Shown piece by piece: positions 48,184 to 60,700 of a stretch of DNA of 64,000 nucleotides. The translations under genes were made by a program, and so were the position numbers. This stretch comes from Onchidella celtica (lineage: Eukaryota > Mollusca > Gastropoda > Systellommatophora > Onchidiidae): the NCBI GenBank assembly GCA_963931925.1, contig OZ007573.1, positions 41,976,722 through 42,040,721 on the forward strand, written 5' to 3'. The notes under the pieces were generated by a model, which was given only the letters and a program-made list of their open reading frames with translations, had not been told where the DNA came from and did no database searches. The first letter of the stretch is position 1, and every line of letters starts with the position of its first letter.

Positions 48184-49667
48184 TGTCACAAATCCCAGAC
48201 TGGGAGATGTAATAGTTTATGACAGGACAACAATCACGAACAAACAAGTTTAACACTTAACAGAACAACCCATCAGACTCACACATTTATTAAACATAAT
48301 TATACAGATAATAGCGCAATTACATACATTATATTATTGCAATTGACTGCCGTACAACGGCCTTATTCTCACACACCCTCTCCCTCGGATCCACAACCCG
48401 GTAGTTACTCCTAAAGGCACTTCGGCCTCAGCCTCACCCCTCAGGGTCTTAATAGCACATTAATAATTCACTGGCACCGCAGTCTCTCAATATCACCTTC
48501 CTATTGTCATACACCTTAGCACTCCCCTAGCACCTCAGCAGGGCAATAACACATTATCATTTCAATAGACATTATCATTTCAATAGTACATTATTAGTTC
48601 ACTAGCCCCTCAACATGGCAATAGTACAGGGAAGGTCTTCCGCCCGTCCGCGCCAGTCAAGAAAACACAACTACCCCAGCCCCTTTTTGCCTGATTAGTC
48701 AATCTGACTACCGCCCATTGATACAAACTGACTAGATTTCTAGACCCTCACGCCCCCAGGTCCATCTGACCATTCCAATGCAGGTTGTTTAAGCTTATAT
48801 CTTAATCATATTATGTTTGTTAACTTTTTGGTAAGTGGCGCGGACGGGGGGAAGACCTCCCTAGTACAGTATCACATTCACGCTCATATCTACGTCCCTG
48901 TCCGTGGCCTGACTGCCACGACTTTATGTGCCTCTACTGTCCTGCACTGACAGCCTCACTTCTGGCCTATGTGTGGCCTCCGGCCCTATGCTGGCCTATC
49001 CCGTGCTCATCGAGGTGGCTCTGCGGCCCGTCCCCGACACCTACAAGAATAACATTACATTGGTATAATACCCTACCATTTCTATTCACTCCACCTCTCC
49101 TTACAACCCATGAAGCGTACACACACTAGTTCACCTTTCACTCACCACACATCTTACGGTAACACACCTCCATCGGAGTACACACTACTCACTCGCGCTA
49201 CAAATCCATGAACTCACTTTCATCTATCGCTCATGGCGCACATTGCTATATCCAATATCAAGGACTTCCACATTCCTCACATATACTTATTTACATCATG
49301 GTAATAGACGAATATAATATAATACATCAATCATAGTAATCAATCAACGTTCTACATACCAGTCATCACTGGAAAACTTCTCTCACTGGTCTCTCGACTG
49401 CTCCCCTTATGTCCGCCCGATGGGCTCTTATCCACAGGTCCGTTCCGTAGGACCTTCTAACTTGCAGTGATAGTAATACAGCGCTTTCGCCTCATTCAGA
49501 CCCCCCCCCCCCCCTACTCACAACAGCACGCTTTAACTTAGTTGTCTACGTGCGTTAATTTTACTCTCTTCCTTTCACGTCTTTCCCCACTTGTCTGCCG
49601 TGAGCCCTTCTTACTCTACACCCGCTCTGTAGCAATCCCCTTAATTGCACTCACTCCACTCGTGACA
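48184..49667 (-). repeat. 5' LTR of outer element (contains a MITE)
   Basis: Pairs with 35256-36481. It is longer by a 232-bp MITE plus 8-bp duplication, a 10-bp indel near 48231, a longer C-run (49501-49514) and a 2-bp indel near 49165. TG...CA ends. Confidence 0.9.
48630..48861. mobile_element. 232-bp MITE inserted in the outer 5' LTR
   Basis: Inverted ends GG(A/G)AGGTCTTCC(G/C)CCCGTC and onward through CGCGCCA, flanked by 8-bp duplications TAGTACAG (48622-48629, 48862-48869). The other LTR has the empty site. Eight-bp duplication suggests hAT. Confidence 0.85.
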
Positions 49668-49672
49668 GCGTG

Positions 49673-50340
49673 CACCAATCTGTTTATCACCACCCAGCTA
49701 ATGGGTCAGTCAAAGTCAGCAGATGCGGGCTTAGGCTTATATGAACAAAAATGATTAGTGAACACCAGCAGCAGTGCCAAAAGAACAAGTCATACAGTCA
49801 GTGAAAAAGTAAAATTCTGTGAGCACCATTCTACACTAAAATTACCCAGCAAATATAAAATGAAATGCATAGAAAGATCTACAATGGCTCAGGTGTGGTC
49901 TGAGGATGGAAGGAGACCGTGCTAGTTTGCTAGGGCTTGGGCCATTGTTTAAGATTATGATACAGAGAGAAACTTTCACATTGTATAAATTCCCGAAAGC
50001 ATCCAGTACAGCAGGTCTGCATGTAATGAGAACGTCCGAGTGAATGATTTGGAGGAGGGGATAAATACGTGAGCGAGCCCCACTAACCTCAACAGACGTC
50101 GCACTGGACCAAAAGGAGAAAATCGGGATGAAACACTAATATCCGATTTTTTGACGATTTTTCTGTTTTGGTCGATACTTGAAGTTCAACCATTTTTCTA
50201 CATTCTGTGAAAATATTATGACTCAAATCAGCTTCTAGATATTGCTTTTAATGCCTTTAATTTTGCCTTTGACATCGAATATCACTTCAGTAATGGGGTT
50301 CATTGAACTCCCGATAACTTCAGAATTAATAAATCTACTA
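49673..50340. other. Intergenic, an imperfect hairpin only
   Basis: An imperfect inverted repeat (ACCAAAAGGAGAAAATCG against ACCAAAACAGAAAAATCG) occupies about 50107-50176. Otherwise no recognised feature. Confidence 0.4.
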
Positions 50341-50344
50341 GCTG

Positions 50345-50600
50345 AGGCCCCCGACCCTGCCCGGGATAAATCGGTTTGAATATTGGTTTCAGTTCTGGGT
50401 GGTTATTATGGACCTGCTTCATCTGGCCTGTTCCTATTAATTTGTTTATTTTATTTTTGTTTGTTTGTTTTTAAATAAGTCTTATTGCTCTGCCTTTGTG
50501 AGTTGACACCCTGCGCATACGTACAATAGCATGAGTTGCGCAGGGGTTAGTGTGTTTGATAGTAAACACATCGCAGGAAGTGATAACGAAACCTTGAAAT
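50345..50600. repeat. Dispersed repeat, copy 2 (with 18700-18965)
   Basis: Same ordered blocks as the copy at 18700, including CCCTGCCCGGGATAAAT near the left and CATCG(C/T)AGGAA(A/G)TGAT near the right. Confidence 0.55.
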
Positions 50601-50943
50601 GGCGAACCATGACTCAGATCTAAATGATGGCGAAACAATAAATTTCCAATTAAAAAAACTGCACCGATTTGAGACTTCTATTAAAAACTATGCACCCTTA
50701 CATCCATTCTGATGCACTATATAAAATTTGAAGTCTGAGTGTTGAGTGGTTCAGAAGCCTTCTGCAACGAAAAATCTCAAGTCCACAAATATATATAGTA
50801 TAGATTGTCACAAAATTTTCACACGGCATGTATCATTTATATTGGCTTAGACATGCAAAATTTCAAAGCCGTAGGTTAGTTACAAGTACCCGACGCTAGG
50901 GAGATAGTAAGGTCACCCATCTCGCCGAGAGCGAACATCGTTT

Positions 50944-51014
50944 CCCCCCCCCCCCCCATCTTTAATGGCGCTATGCTCGGAAGTTACTTCCGTTTTTGAC
51001 TGGGGGGGGGGGGG
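50944..51014. repeat. C14 ... G13 hairpin with inner palindrome
   Basis: Fourteen C (50944-50957) and thirteen G (51002-51014) are 44 bp apart. CGGAAGTTACTTCCG is centred near their midpoint. A long GC stem or quadruplex-forming site. Confidence 0.6.
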
Positions 51015-53655
51015 TCGGTGTCTTTAAAAAGCCCTAACTTTGCGATGAAAAGGAGCATTGCAATAATTTCTACACCAAATTAAAGATGAGATTTCATACT
51101 TTGTGGTGATTTTATAACTCAAAACTGAAAAAATGCGTCTTCCGTTGAGGTCAGCTTAGGCCCTACATGTGTGTAAATAATATTTGGGCGCCGGACATTG
51201 TTCAGGCTTTGCTTCCTCACCGCCGAGAATAAAACTTTAAGAGGAGAGGGAAGGGTTAGAAGGTTAGCTGTACATGCAGAAGAAATACAATAAACTGTTG
51301 GCCTCCTTCTGTCTCAAGAGACGGTGAATTGTGCGCGCTCATGGTATGTCAGTTGTGTCTGCACAGCCCGATCCTTAAGCCACAGGCTTTGTTCCAGCTA
51401 CTACATTTATTTGAAGGTCTTCGCATTTGACTCATTGATTGTTTCTGCTAACTGCTTCCCCCTTTGTCCCCCCCCCCACCCCCCACCCCCCCCCCCGCTC
51501 CAGTCTGGCGTTTTAATGGAAATTTTGTAACCAGTTTCTTGAACAAAATTCATCCAGATTTACCACACGTTCGAGCCCAGCTAATGGGCATTGATTGTGA
51601 TGGATTTCGGAAAAATCTTCAGCATTGATAGGCGGCATCTAGCCTGAACAGATTTTTATAGCCTTGGGGCCATCTATGAAGTATGCATTCTGGATATTAG
51701 GGATTTTAAACCCTCCTTTCCCATGTGTGCGCTTTATATACGTTTTGCTTCACGCGTCCTCCCCCAGCACGAGCCCGAAGACCACTAGAAGTAGAAGGAT
51801 TCATGTCTATGATAAGGTTGTGTTCTGAAACTTCATGTGGCATTTTGCTCGGACTGTTTAGCTGTGCCGTATAGCATACGGTAGAATATATTTTCATTTT
51901 TATATCATCTGGCAGCGTACTTTGTTGGAAACTTTAATAGCCCACCCCAACCATCCCTGAACGTACGCACTTCCTGGATTGCTTGCTGAGTAAATAAGGG
52001 ACCGGGCGATGTCCCATGAGAAAAATAGCACGTTACGAAAGAGACATTCAGTTTCCACATGTTACACGAACGATCTTTGGACTTGCGCATGACATTTACA
52101 ATGCATGTAGGAACGTCATGTGGCTGCAGTTTGTGCAGAACTTGGCTTGGATGAAGTAAATTGCTGATGCTGTTCAATTAAATGTCTCATTGCTGCTAAC
52201 ATGCTGTTCGCATGCAATAAGCATGTCCAGGCACAAACGAATAGTATTAACTAGATGACCTACCGGAATAAACAATCATGTGTGCCCCCCCACCCCGCGC
52301 CCTCTCTCTCTCAATATAATAAAAGTAATAAACTACAGTCTTGCTTCAGAACTGATGCGCACCAGAACACTACGCACCAAACTGAACGCTTGATACGGTT
52401 ACTTTTTATGACATGCAAGGTACTATTATATATTACGAAACAAACATGCAAAAATACATAGCAATAAACATTGTTATTTTTTTTTTAAATACATGCTTGA
52501 AGTAAACAACTTTTAATTATAGCCATCACCTTCCTTATCTCAACTGCCACCTTCCTGCCAAATTTAAGGCCTGAAGAGTGTATAGTTTGGTCAGTTAGTC
52601 ATGCCAAAGGTTGCAAGTTACTGAAATATATAATAGATGTATCACCCCCCTTGGCCTATATAGGACACGACACTTTTTGGGGGGTGGGTGGGTAAATATG
52701 TCTGAAGCAACGTCACGTCAGTTTCAGCTGACACAGGTTTAAACCAGGGGTTCACGAACTTTGATTGATTGGGGTCAAAGTCTGCTGGTTATAATTATTA
52801 AATGCCTTCAGCATGCCGCTGCATTTTTTTGTTTTTTTGTTTATTATGTCATTCTCGTTCCATAGTTACTTACAGTCCTGTCATAAGGACCGAGGCCAGT
52901 GCAGGTTGAAAGTCCATCTTTATTCTCATGTAACCCACACGTGCATGTGGGAAATAACAGGTTTGAAGTACCGCAGTTCGCGTGGGGATTTTTTATTAAT
53001 TAGTCAATGTACTTTCCTGCATCCAGTGTTCTACATTTATAATAGCAGGCCACCGGTTTCAATTCGTTGATCTGTCTGTCGGGACATGTATATATATTCT
53101 TTTTATCGAATTAGCATAGCGAGCCGAGGACTGCAAATGCACACATGATTTATTTTATCGTTTAATGGGAAACGGTTAACGGTAAGTTGCTGTGGGGCCG
53201 GTTGGAAAACGAAAAAAAAAAAAGAAAAGGTGATATTTTCGGAGTCCCTACGGTGTTAACAGACACAGGAAAAATTTACAAGGAGAACATAATATGACTG
53301 TCTCTTAGAAACAACAACAGAACAGTCATTTTCTTTGAAACATTTTTCTTTTTCCGTCCACACCCGTAAGAGCTCCGAAACTATAACCTTTTCTTCTCCT
53401 TACCAACTTTGGACAATTTATTTTGTCACGCGTGACACAGGACACACGTTTGAAATCTCAGTTTATGTAAGCGACCCCCAGCACATTACCTATCTGATAT
53501 CCGCTACAATGATTCGCTTATTCTGACCTTGTTAGGAGCGAGTCTCTGTCATTTCAACGCACATAATTATATATATGTCCATGCTCCACAGGTCGCGCTG
53601 AATTATAGACTCGAGACACTTGGAATGGTTAGGTGGATTTTAGTGCCATAGAAAG
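51015..53655. other. Intergenic upstream of the CD36-family gene
   Basis: Contains a C-rich tract at 51470-51497 and AT-rich sequence. Open frames of 60-90 codons show no family resemblance or splice context. Confidence 0.4.
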
Positions 53656-53660
53656 AACAG

Positions 53661-53975
53661 GTGTGATAGGAAAAAAAAAAAAACGGAGAACGTATTCATG
53701 ACTTCACCCACCTTTTTTTAAAGTGTATGTCATTGTGAACTTCCAGATCTATAACTATATTCTATCACTGTGGTAGGAAAGGAGAAATGGAGAACCTCAT
53801 GACTTCACCCACGTTTTTTTAAGTGTATGTCATTGTAAACTTTCAGATCTATATCTATATTATTCTATCACTGTGGTAGGAAAGGAGAAATGGAGAACAT
53901 CATGACTTCACCCACCTTTTTTTAAGTGAATGTCATTGTGAACTTTCAGATCTATATCTGTATTCTACCTATATC
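53661..53975. repeat. Minisatellite, about 105 bp x 3
   Basis: Three units, starting near 53661, 53770 and 53873, share GGAGAA..CATGACTTCACCCAC, TGTATGTCATTGT(G/A)AACTTTC and AGATCTATA. It lies 0.6-0.9 kb upstream of the CD36-family start codon. Confidence 0.78.
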
Positions 53976-54495
53976 CAGAAAGATCTGTATTCGGAAAGAA
54001 AGAGTTCAGTATAGATCACCATTAAAAATAATTATAATAATTGTTTTTTTCAATTTAGTCATGGATTAATAGAGATCATAAGGAAAAAAAGTCATGACTG
54101 TTGTATACTTGTCACGTGCAACCTTAAGAAAAACAACAACAACAACTGTAGTTCAAAATAAACCCTGGACAAACTCAAATTTTATAAATTAAATGGGTTT
54201 GCAAGTTTCAGGCCTTCATCTCAATTAAGGCAATATCTGGACATGTTCCAGTTTGCCTAAGTGACAGCCTTATCTGTGAAAATGTAGACAATTTTTCATA
54301 TTAACTGAGATCTCTTTCTTATTTTGATGTTGAGGGCTAAGGTTTCAGTGGATCATGTTTGCTGAAGTAAATATAAAGATATTTAGTAATGTGCACTTCT
54401 TATTGGTCACCGATCAATGTTTGTAAAGGTATTTGTAAACTGACCAATGTTTTATGTGATGATAGTTGTCTGATTCAGTCTCATTATGTTTTTGC

Positions 54496-54509
54496 CATAT
54501 ATATATCCC
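54496..54509 (+). promoter_or_regulatory. Possible TATA box of CD36-family gene
   Basis: CATATATATATCCC is about 70 bp before the start codon, a plausible core-promoter distance. The following CCCACAG could instead be a splice acceptor of an upstream untranslated exon. Confidence 0.35.
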
Positions 54510-54575
54510 ACAGATGTATGTCATATGTCACACTGATATTTTCGGACGGTGAGTGACCAGAGGTCAGTGGCATAT

Positions 54576-54710
54576 ATGATCATGTTTGCACTCAACAAAA
54601 AGAGAAAGTTTTGTCTGGTTGCTCTGTTATTCTCTGGCATCGTCTTCCTCATCATCGCCAGCATATTCAATGTTCTGGTGAACTTAGTTATAGACATGGA
54701 GATGAAGAAG
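54576..54710 (+). CDS. CD36-family gene, coding exon 1
   Basis: 45 codons from ATG 54576 (a second in-frame ATG lies at 54582) to MEMKK|GTATGT. Contains the N-terminal transmembrane helix FCLVALLFSGIVFLIIASIF. An upstream 12-codon frame at 54514-54552 precedes it. Confidence 0.85.
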
Positions 54711-57700
54711 GTATGTGGTTTAGTTTTGTATTTTTTTATTTCCAACCTGCTCACGAGTATAATAGTTTGACATCCATTTGTAGGGAATGCTCAGTGATGC
54801 ATGTACATCTCTGTTGTATTTTGTTGCTATAGCAACAAACTTGTGATAATGTGAGAAAAAGTTGACAACAATTTTCATTGCAGGTAATTACAGGCTGTCG
54901 TTTGCAGGGTTCCTCACTGCCTTTCTCACCCTGGATCAGGGTATAGGCCACCAACAAACACTTTCCATCCCTCTCTATCATGGGCCAGTCTCTTTACATT
55001 ATTCCAAGTCTTTCCGCTTCGTTGCACATCATTTTCTCTGGCTCTTCTCCACGTTCCGCGCGGCCTTCCTCTTGATCTCTTGCCCTGGGGATTCCAATCC
55101 AATACCTTCTTCGCGATGCTGTTTCCTGGCCTCCTGAGAGTGTGGCCGATCCATCTCCATCGCCTCCTACCAATTTCCTCTCTGACTGGGCTCTGTCTTG
55201 TTCTTTTCCAAACAATTTCATTGCTGACCTTGTCTGTCCATCTGATCTTAAGTAGCTTCCTCAAACATCTGTTGATGAAAACTTGGATTCTCTTTATGCA
55301 GGCCTGGGACGCATTCCAAGTCTCACATCCATACAACAGGACTGACTTCACGTTCGAGTTGAATATCCTCAGCTTTGTTTTTAGAGATATATCCTTGGTT
55401 CTCCAAATCTTGCTTAAGGATGTGAAAGCTGCCTGTGCCTTTCCAATTCGTGCTTTGACTTCTGCCTCTGTTCCTCCCTTATTGTCAATGATACTACCAA
55501 GATAGCAGAAGGACTCTACATCTTCCAGTGGTTGATCTCCTACTTTGACTTGTTCGCTTGGGGGTGCAACAATTTTTAGGACCTTCGACTTCGCAGGATG
55601 TATCCTCAATCCAATAGATTCTGAAATTTTGTTTAGAGCTGTAGTCTTTGCTTGCATCTGGTCGTGTGTGTGCGACAATAGTGCCAAGTCATCTGCAAAA
55701 TCTAGATCGTCCAGCTGTGTCCATGGGGTCCATTGTATGCCATTTCTTCCTCCATTGGTGGTTTCTTTCATAAGCCAATCAATCACCAGAATAAACAGAA
55801 ATGGGGACAGCAAACAACCCTGCCTAACACCAGTCTTGATATCAAAGCTGTCAGTAAGCTCACCATCGTGTACGACTCTGCAACTTGTCCCCTCGTACAT
55901 GCTCTTGATAAGATTCACCATCTTCTCTGGGATACCATAATGTCTCAATATTCTCCACAGTGTTTCTCTATCGATGCTATCAAAGGCCTTCTCGTAGTCA
56001 AGGAAGTTCACTATCAGTTGGGAGTTCCATTCTAGCGACTGCTCTACTATAATTCTCAGCGTGGCGATCTGGTCGGTGGTTGATCGATTACTCCTGAAAC
56101 CAGCTTGCTCCTCACGAAGTTTTTGGTCTGTTGCATCCTGTATTCGCTTGAGAATAATCCGATTGAAAACCTTTCCTGGGATGGAGAGAAGTGTGATTCC
56201 TCTGTAGTTACTACAATTGCTGAGGTCCCCTTTTTTTGGAAGCTTCACGAGGTGTCCCTCCTTCCAGTCCTTTGGAAACTTGCCTCCGATCCAAATCCTC
56301 GAGAATAGTGAGTGCAGACCCTCTGCAGCCCCAGCAGCATCTGCCTTCAGCACCTCTGGTGGGATCTGGTCTGGTCCAGCTGCCTTGCCTTGATTTAACT
56401 GCTTTATGGCATCATTAATCTCTGCTTTAGTCGGAGGGTCGTAACTGATCGGTAAATCATTTCTTGCGGGTAGAATGTCGGGTGGGTTGCTTGGTGGAGG
56501 TCTGTTCAAGAGGCTACTAAAATGTTCTATCCATCTTTTTGCCTGAGCTTCCTTTCCAAAAATAGCCTGCCTGTTGTAATCCTTGACAGGAACTTCCGGT
56601 TTTCCATATTTTCCAGCAAGAGTCTTTGTAGTCTGGTAGAGGATCCTCGTGTGTCCTCCTGTTGCTGCCTTCTCTGCTTTCTCTGCTAACATTCCTATGA
56701 ACTCCTCTTTGTCTTTTTTAATTGATTTTTTGACCTCTTTAGCTGATGCTCGGTACTCTTCCTGGTTACCAACTCTTGAGCTTCTTGTACGACTTGCATT
56801 TACCTGTTCTTTTAGGTCTCTTCTTATCCTTATCAAGTCCAGTGATTTTTGACTGATCCATTCCTTGTGTTCCACTTTCTTTTCCCCAAGAACATCCTGA
56901 CATGTCGATGTAAATACTCCTTTTACCTTAGCCCAGTGAGTCTCCAAATCTACTGTCTCTTCGAGGTCAACAAGGGGTTTGAATCTATTCCTCAGTGTCA
57001 GCTGAAACTCTTCCTTCTTGTCTCCATCCAGAAGGCTCACTTGAAACTTTCTCCTCTTTGTTCCTGCTCTGGTACCTTGTTTCTTGAGGCGGAGTTTGAG
57101 TCTTGCCAGCAGCATGTGATGGTCAGATCCAACATCAGCTCCTCTCTGTACTATGACATCCTCCAGTGAGCGTCTGAATCGTCGGGTGATGCAAAAGTGG
57201 TCAATCTGGTTTTCAGTTACTCCATCCGGTGAAATCCAAGTGGCCTTATGGATCCTCTTGTGTGGGAATACTGAACCTCCAATCACATAGCTGTTAAATG
57301 CGCAGAAACTTGCAAACCGCTCTCCATTCTCATTCATTTGTCCCAAACCATTGCGCCCCATAATGTCTTCATACCCTGTATTGTCCTGTCCTATCTTGGC
57401 ATTGGCGTCTCCCATTATAATGTTCACATCTTTTCTTGGCAATGTGTCAACTATTTCCTGAAGCTGGTTGTAGAAATCGTCCTTGTCCTCATCGGTTGCT
57501 TCATTTGTTGGGGCGTATATCTGCACAATGTTCATGTTGATGTTCTTGTTCTTTGTAGTAAATGATGCCAATATAATTCTCCTTCCATAGGGTTCCCATC
57601 CCCTCAGTGACCTCTGGGCGTGCTTGCTCAAGATGATCGCTACCCCTTCTGTATGCTTTTTGTCCTCCCTTCCAGAATACAAAATCTTTTCCCCAGAATT

Positions 57701-60700
57701 AAGTTGTTTCAGTCCGGACTGTATCCAGCGGGTCTCGCTAACTCCAAGTATGTGCAGTCTGTATCGCCTCATCTCCGTTGTAACCTGGGCACTCTTTCCT
57801 GCTTCATACATGGAGCGGACATTCCACGACGCAATCCGGAGTGACTTGTTTGATGAAGGAGCAGTCGGGCCAGTGGAGTCCTTTCGGCTTTGTCCATTGT
57901 CCTTCATTGAATCTACAGGTGCAGATGCTCCCCCTTCTCCCAAGATAAAAGACTGATTTAAAGTATTTGCTTGTGTTTCTGTAACTGGTTTATTTTTACA
58001 GGGTGGGTAGTTGGCCCACCGCCAACTGGCTCTTCTCGGGGGACCAGGACCTTTGCACCTTTAGTCGCCTCTTACGACACGCAGTATCACGTCAGATGTA
58101 TTCTTTGCTGTCCCTCTTCTGCAAGAGGGCCCCGCATCTGCACGGGCGGCAGGGTTCCTGCGATGTCCTTAAATCTAAGGAGCCTCTGAAAACTCTTTCA
58201 ATTTAGCCTCACAGAGAAATCTCCTTGGAATATCCTTGTATTGTAAAAAATCATATTGAAACTCCTTGAAAAATAGCCGCAATGGGATCCTCCCTCCATT
58301 AATAAGAAACACAGAGATGCTAGGCCTTACTGAAAAGGGTCAGTTTTCATCCTATGGGCTGGAACGTTGCTTTTGTTGCAGAGGCGGCACAGATAATTCT
58401 TTTGCCATAAAATTTTAGTGAGTCGGCAAGAACTTGCACTCTTCAAACATAAATTTGAGGGACAATAATAATAATCAATGTTAAATGTGCCACAAGCTGA
58501 TAGATCTGGATGAACAAGCGAATAGGCAAAATATACAGCAGGGATGGAACCTGTTTTGAAAATGTCAGAATTCCCACACATTTTAGTCAGGAGTAATTTT
58601 TTTTTTTAAATATGAAAGAGTCGGATGCAAAAAAAAAAAGAATTTGGTCAGCCTCCAAACATCTTGGTGCAAGTATATAGAAGGAGATTGCTTGAAATGG
58701 CCAGATTTAGCTTTCAGAATGCATAAAATCCATTTTTGGCTGGGATCCCCAATTGGGATGCTGTCCCTGGACCCGTCAACATAATTTATAATTTTTTTCA
58801 TGGCCCCAGTCCTCTCCTGTTTCAGGGTTAATGAGAGCATGGATCTGTAGAAAAAGAGTTTGAGTGAATAGGGGGATTGTATGTTAAATAGCTCACCAGT
58901 TTGCGAGTGACAATCTTTAAATCTACATTTTTAAACTCATTTTGAAAAAAAGTCCTATGATTTGTGGTGTCTTCATGCCTATATATAGGCCTAACAATAC
59001 AACTTTTTCTCGCTCTGCCACAAGACTTGGGATAAAATGTAAGTCTTGCACATGACCAAATTTACAATGAATTGTGCACCGTGGGGGCGGGCGGAATTAA
59101 TAAAATTAAAATAAGATTGCATTTTATGAATGGGACTTGTTCTAACAATGCCTGCATTCTGACATTTTTTAGTGTGGAGAATATATGTTTCTTCCCAAGT
59201 TTTGTACTTGATAAGTGGTTATTCTATCTTACTATAGATGAGTTAAAGGGTGAACCTGTAAGCAGATAAAACTTCGCGTCTACGCCATAAAAAATTATGA
59301 AACTTGGTGTACTGCATCAATTTATAACGAAGAGTTACGTGGACACGTTCATTTTGAACAAAAATGAGTCTTTCCATTTATTTATATTAAATTTTTTTGA
59401 GCTGCCAAAACAGAGACAGATTTTCATGGGATAGAACTGAAAAGTGTGACCAGAAATTATGTCCTTGACCTCCCTTTACATATTGGTGGTAGAATATCAA
59501 CTTAGCCACTTCTGTGTATTCTGCAAGGAAGTGTGGTGAAACAAAGACATCTGTTCGCTTTTGCATCAAATCCAATTGTCGTTATGAAAGTGAGCATGTT
59601 ATACAGTTGGGCTTGGTACAAAGAAAATTTGCAAGATTTATCTTGCGGGGGTCGGCTAGTAATCATAAAGAAAGCTTAGTCCTTGCTTTTTTTTTTTAAA
59701 ATTTCAAATCTAGAAGAGTGTTTGAAGTGGTTTGATTTCACTTTTGAAATGTATAAAATCCATTTTCAGCCATGGCCTTTGCCCCCTGTCCCCGCTGGGA
59801 CATTGGTCCTGGACCCTGCCAGGGGGCCTAGGTAGCCTGGTCCCTGGACCCCTGGTGTTGATTGTTATATTCTGACCAGCTAAAAAAGTTTCAACCATTT
59901 TTTCCTGTCCACAGCCATGGTTCCATCCATGGCATTTACATGTCATTTTTGGAGCTAAAGTAGAATTATTTGTATAAAATTCTTTGTATTCCAGAATTTG
60001 CCTCTTAGGAAGGGGACAACAGCTTACAAGTTCTGGCAGGAACCTCCTGTGCCTGTCAGCTTTGGCATTTATGTGTTTGACATTACCAATCCTGATGAGA
60101 TCTTAGCTGGCACCGAAGTTCCATCAGTGGTAGAAAAGGGACCTTATGTATACACGTAAGTATGGCGTTAGAGTGGATGAGTGGGTGAAGGAGTAGAGCA
60201 TTTGTGAATGGTAGAAGGAATATAATATGAAATTGTTAGTCAAACCGACTGAGGGCAGAATACATGGTCACCTGTCACCTGTCGGCTTCATCGTCATCGA
60301 TGTTAGCTGCTACAGTGGATGTCACGACAAAATCTCCTCCACCCAATCCTGTCCTTAGCTTTCCTAGTTAGTTCACTTATTTCCAGCTGGCTGACTTTCT
60401 TGATGTTATCGTGATATGTAATGGGTGGTCTTCCTTGTTTTCTCTTTGTTTCTGTCTTTCCTTGAAGGATTGATATCATAAGGGCTGTGCTTTTGTTTCG
60501 GGCCGCGTGGCCGATGTATGCAAGTCTTCTTTTATTTATTTCAGGTGTTATTCTTCTGGTGGTGCCAAGCTGTTCTAAGATGCTTGTATTTGTTCTCCTT
60601 TCTGTCCAACTTATTCTGAGTAGCCTTCTGTAAAGCCACATTTCAGCTGCCTCCAATCTTGTTATGTCTGCCTTTTTGAGTGTCCAGGCTTCACAACCAT

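Larger units (their letters stand above)
35256..49667 (-). mobile_element. Gypsy-type LTR retrotransposon with gag-PR-IN-RT-RH order, with nested insertions
   Basis: Terminal repeats at 35256-36481 and 48184-49667 begin TGTCAC and end GTGACA. The whole unit is flanked by GCGTG at 35251-35255 and 49668-49672. Coding order on the minus strand is gag, zinc knuckles, aspartic protease and integrase (47259-44179), then a reverse transcriptase remnant and RNase H (about 38110-36835). The primer-binding site is next to the 5' LTR and a polypurine tract is next to the 3' LTR. Removing three later insertions and their duplications leaves about 7.7 kb. The RT lacks everything before its DD box, so this copy cannot be autonomous. 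Apart from indels, I saw only two substitutions between the LTRs, which indicates a recent insertion. Confidence 0.9.

Noticed and set aside
51324..53526. Several 60-90 codon frames as exons
   Set aside because: No homology recognised, and several cross C-runs or AT tracts.
54549..54575. Longer N-terminus for the CD36-family protein
   Set aside because: The extension begins at GTG, not ATG. The family's short cytoplasmic tail fits the ATG at 54576.
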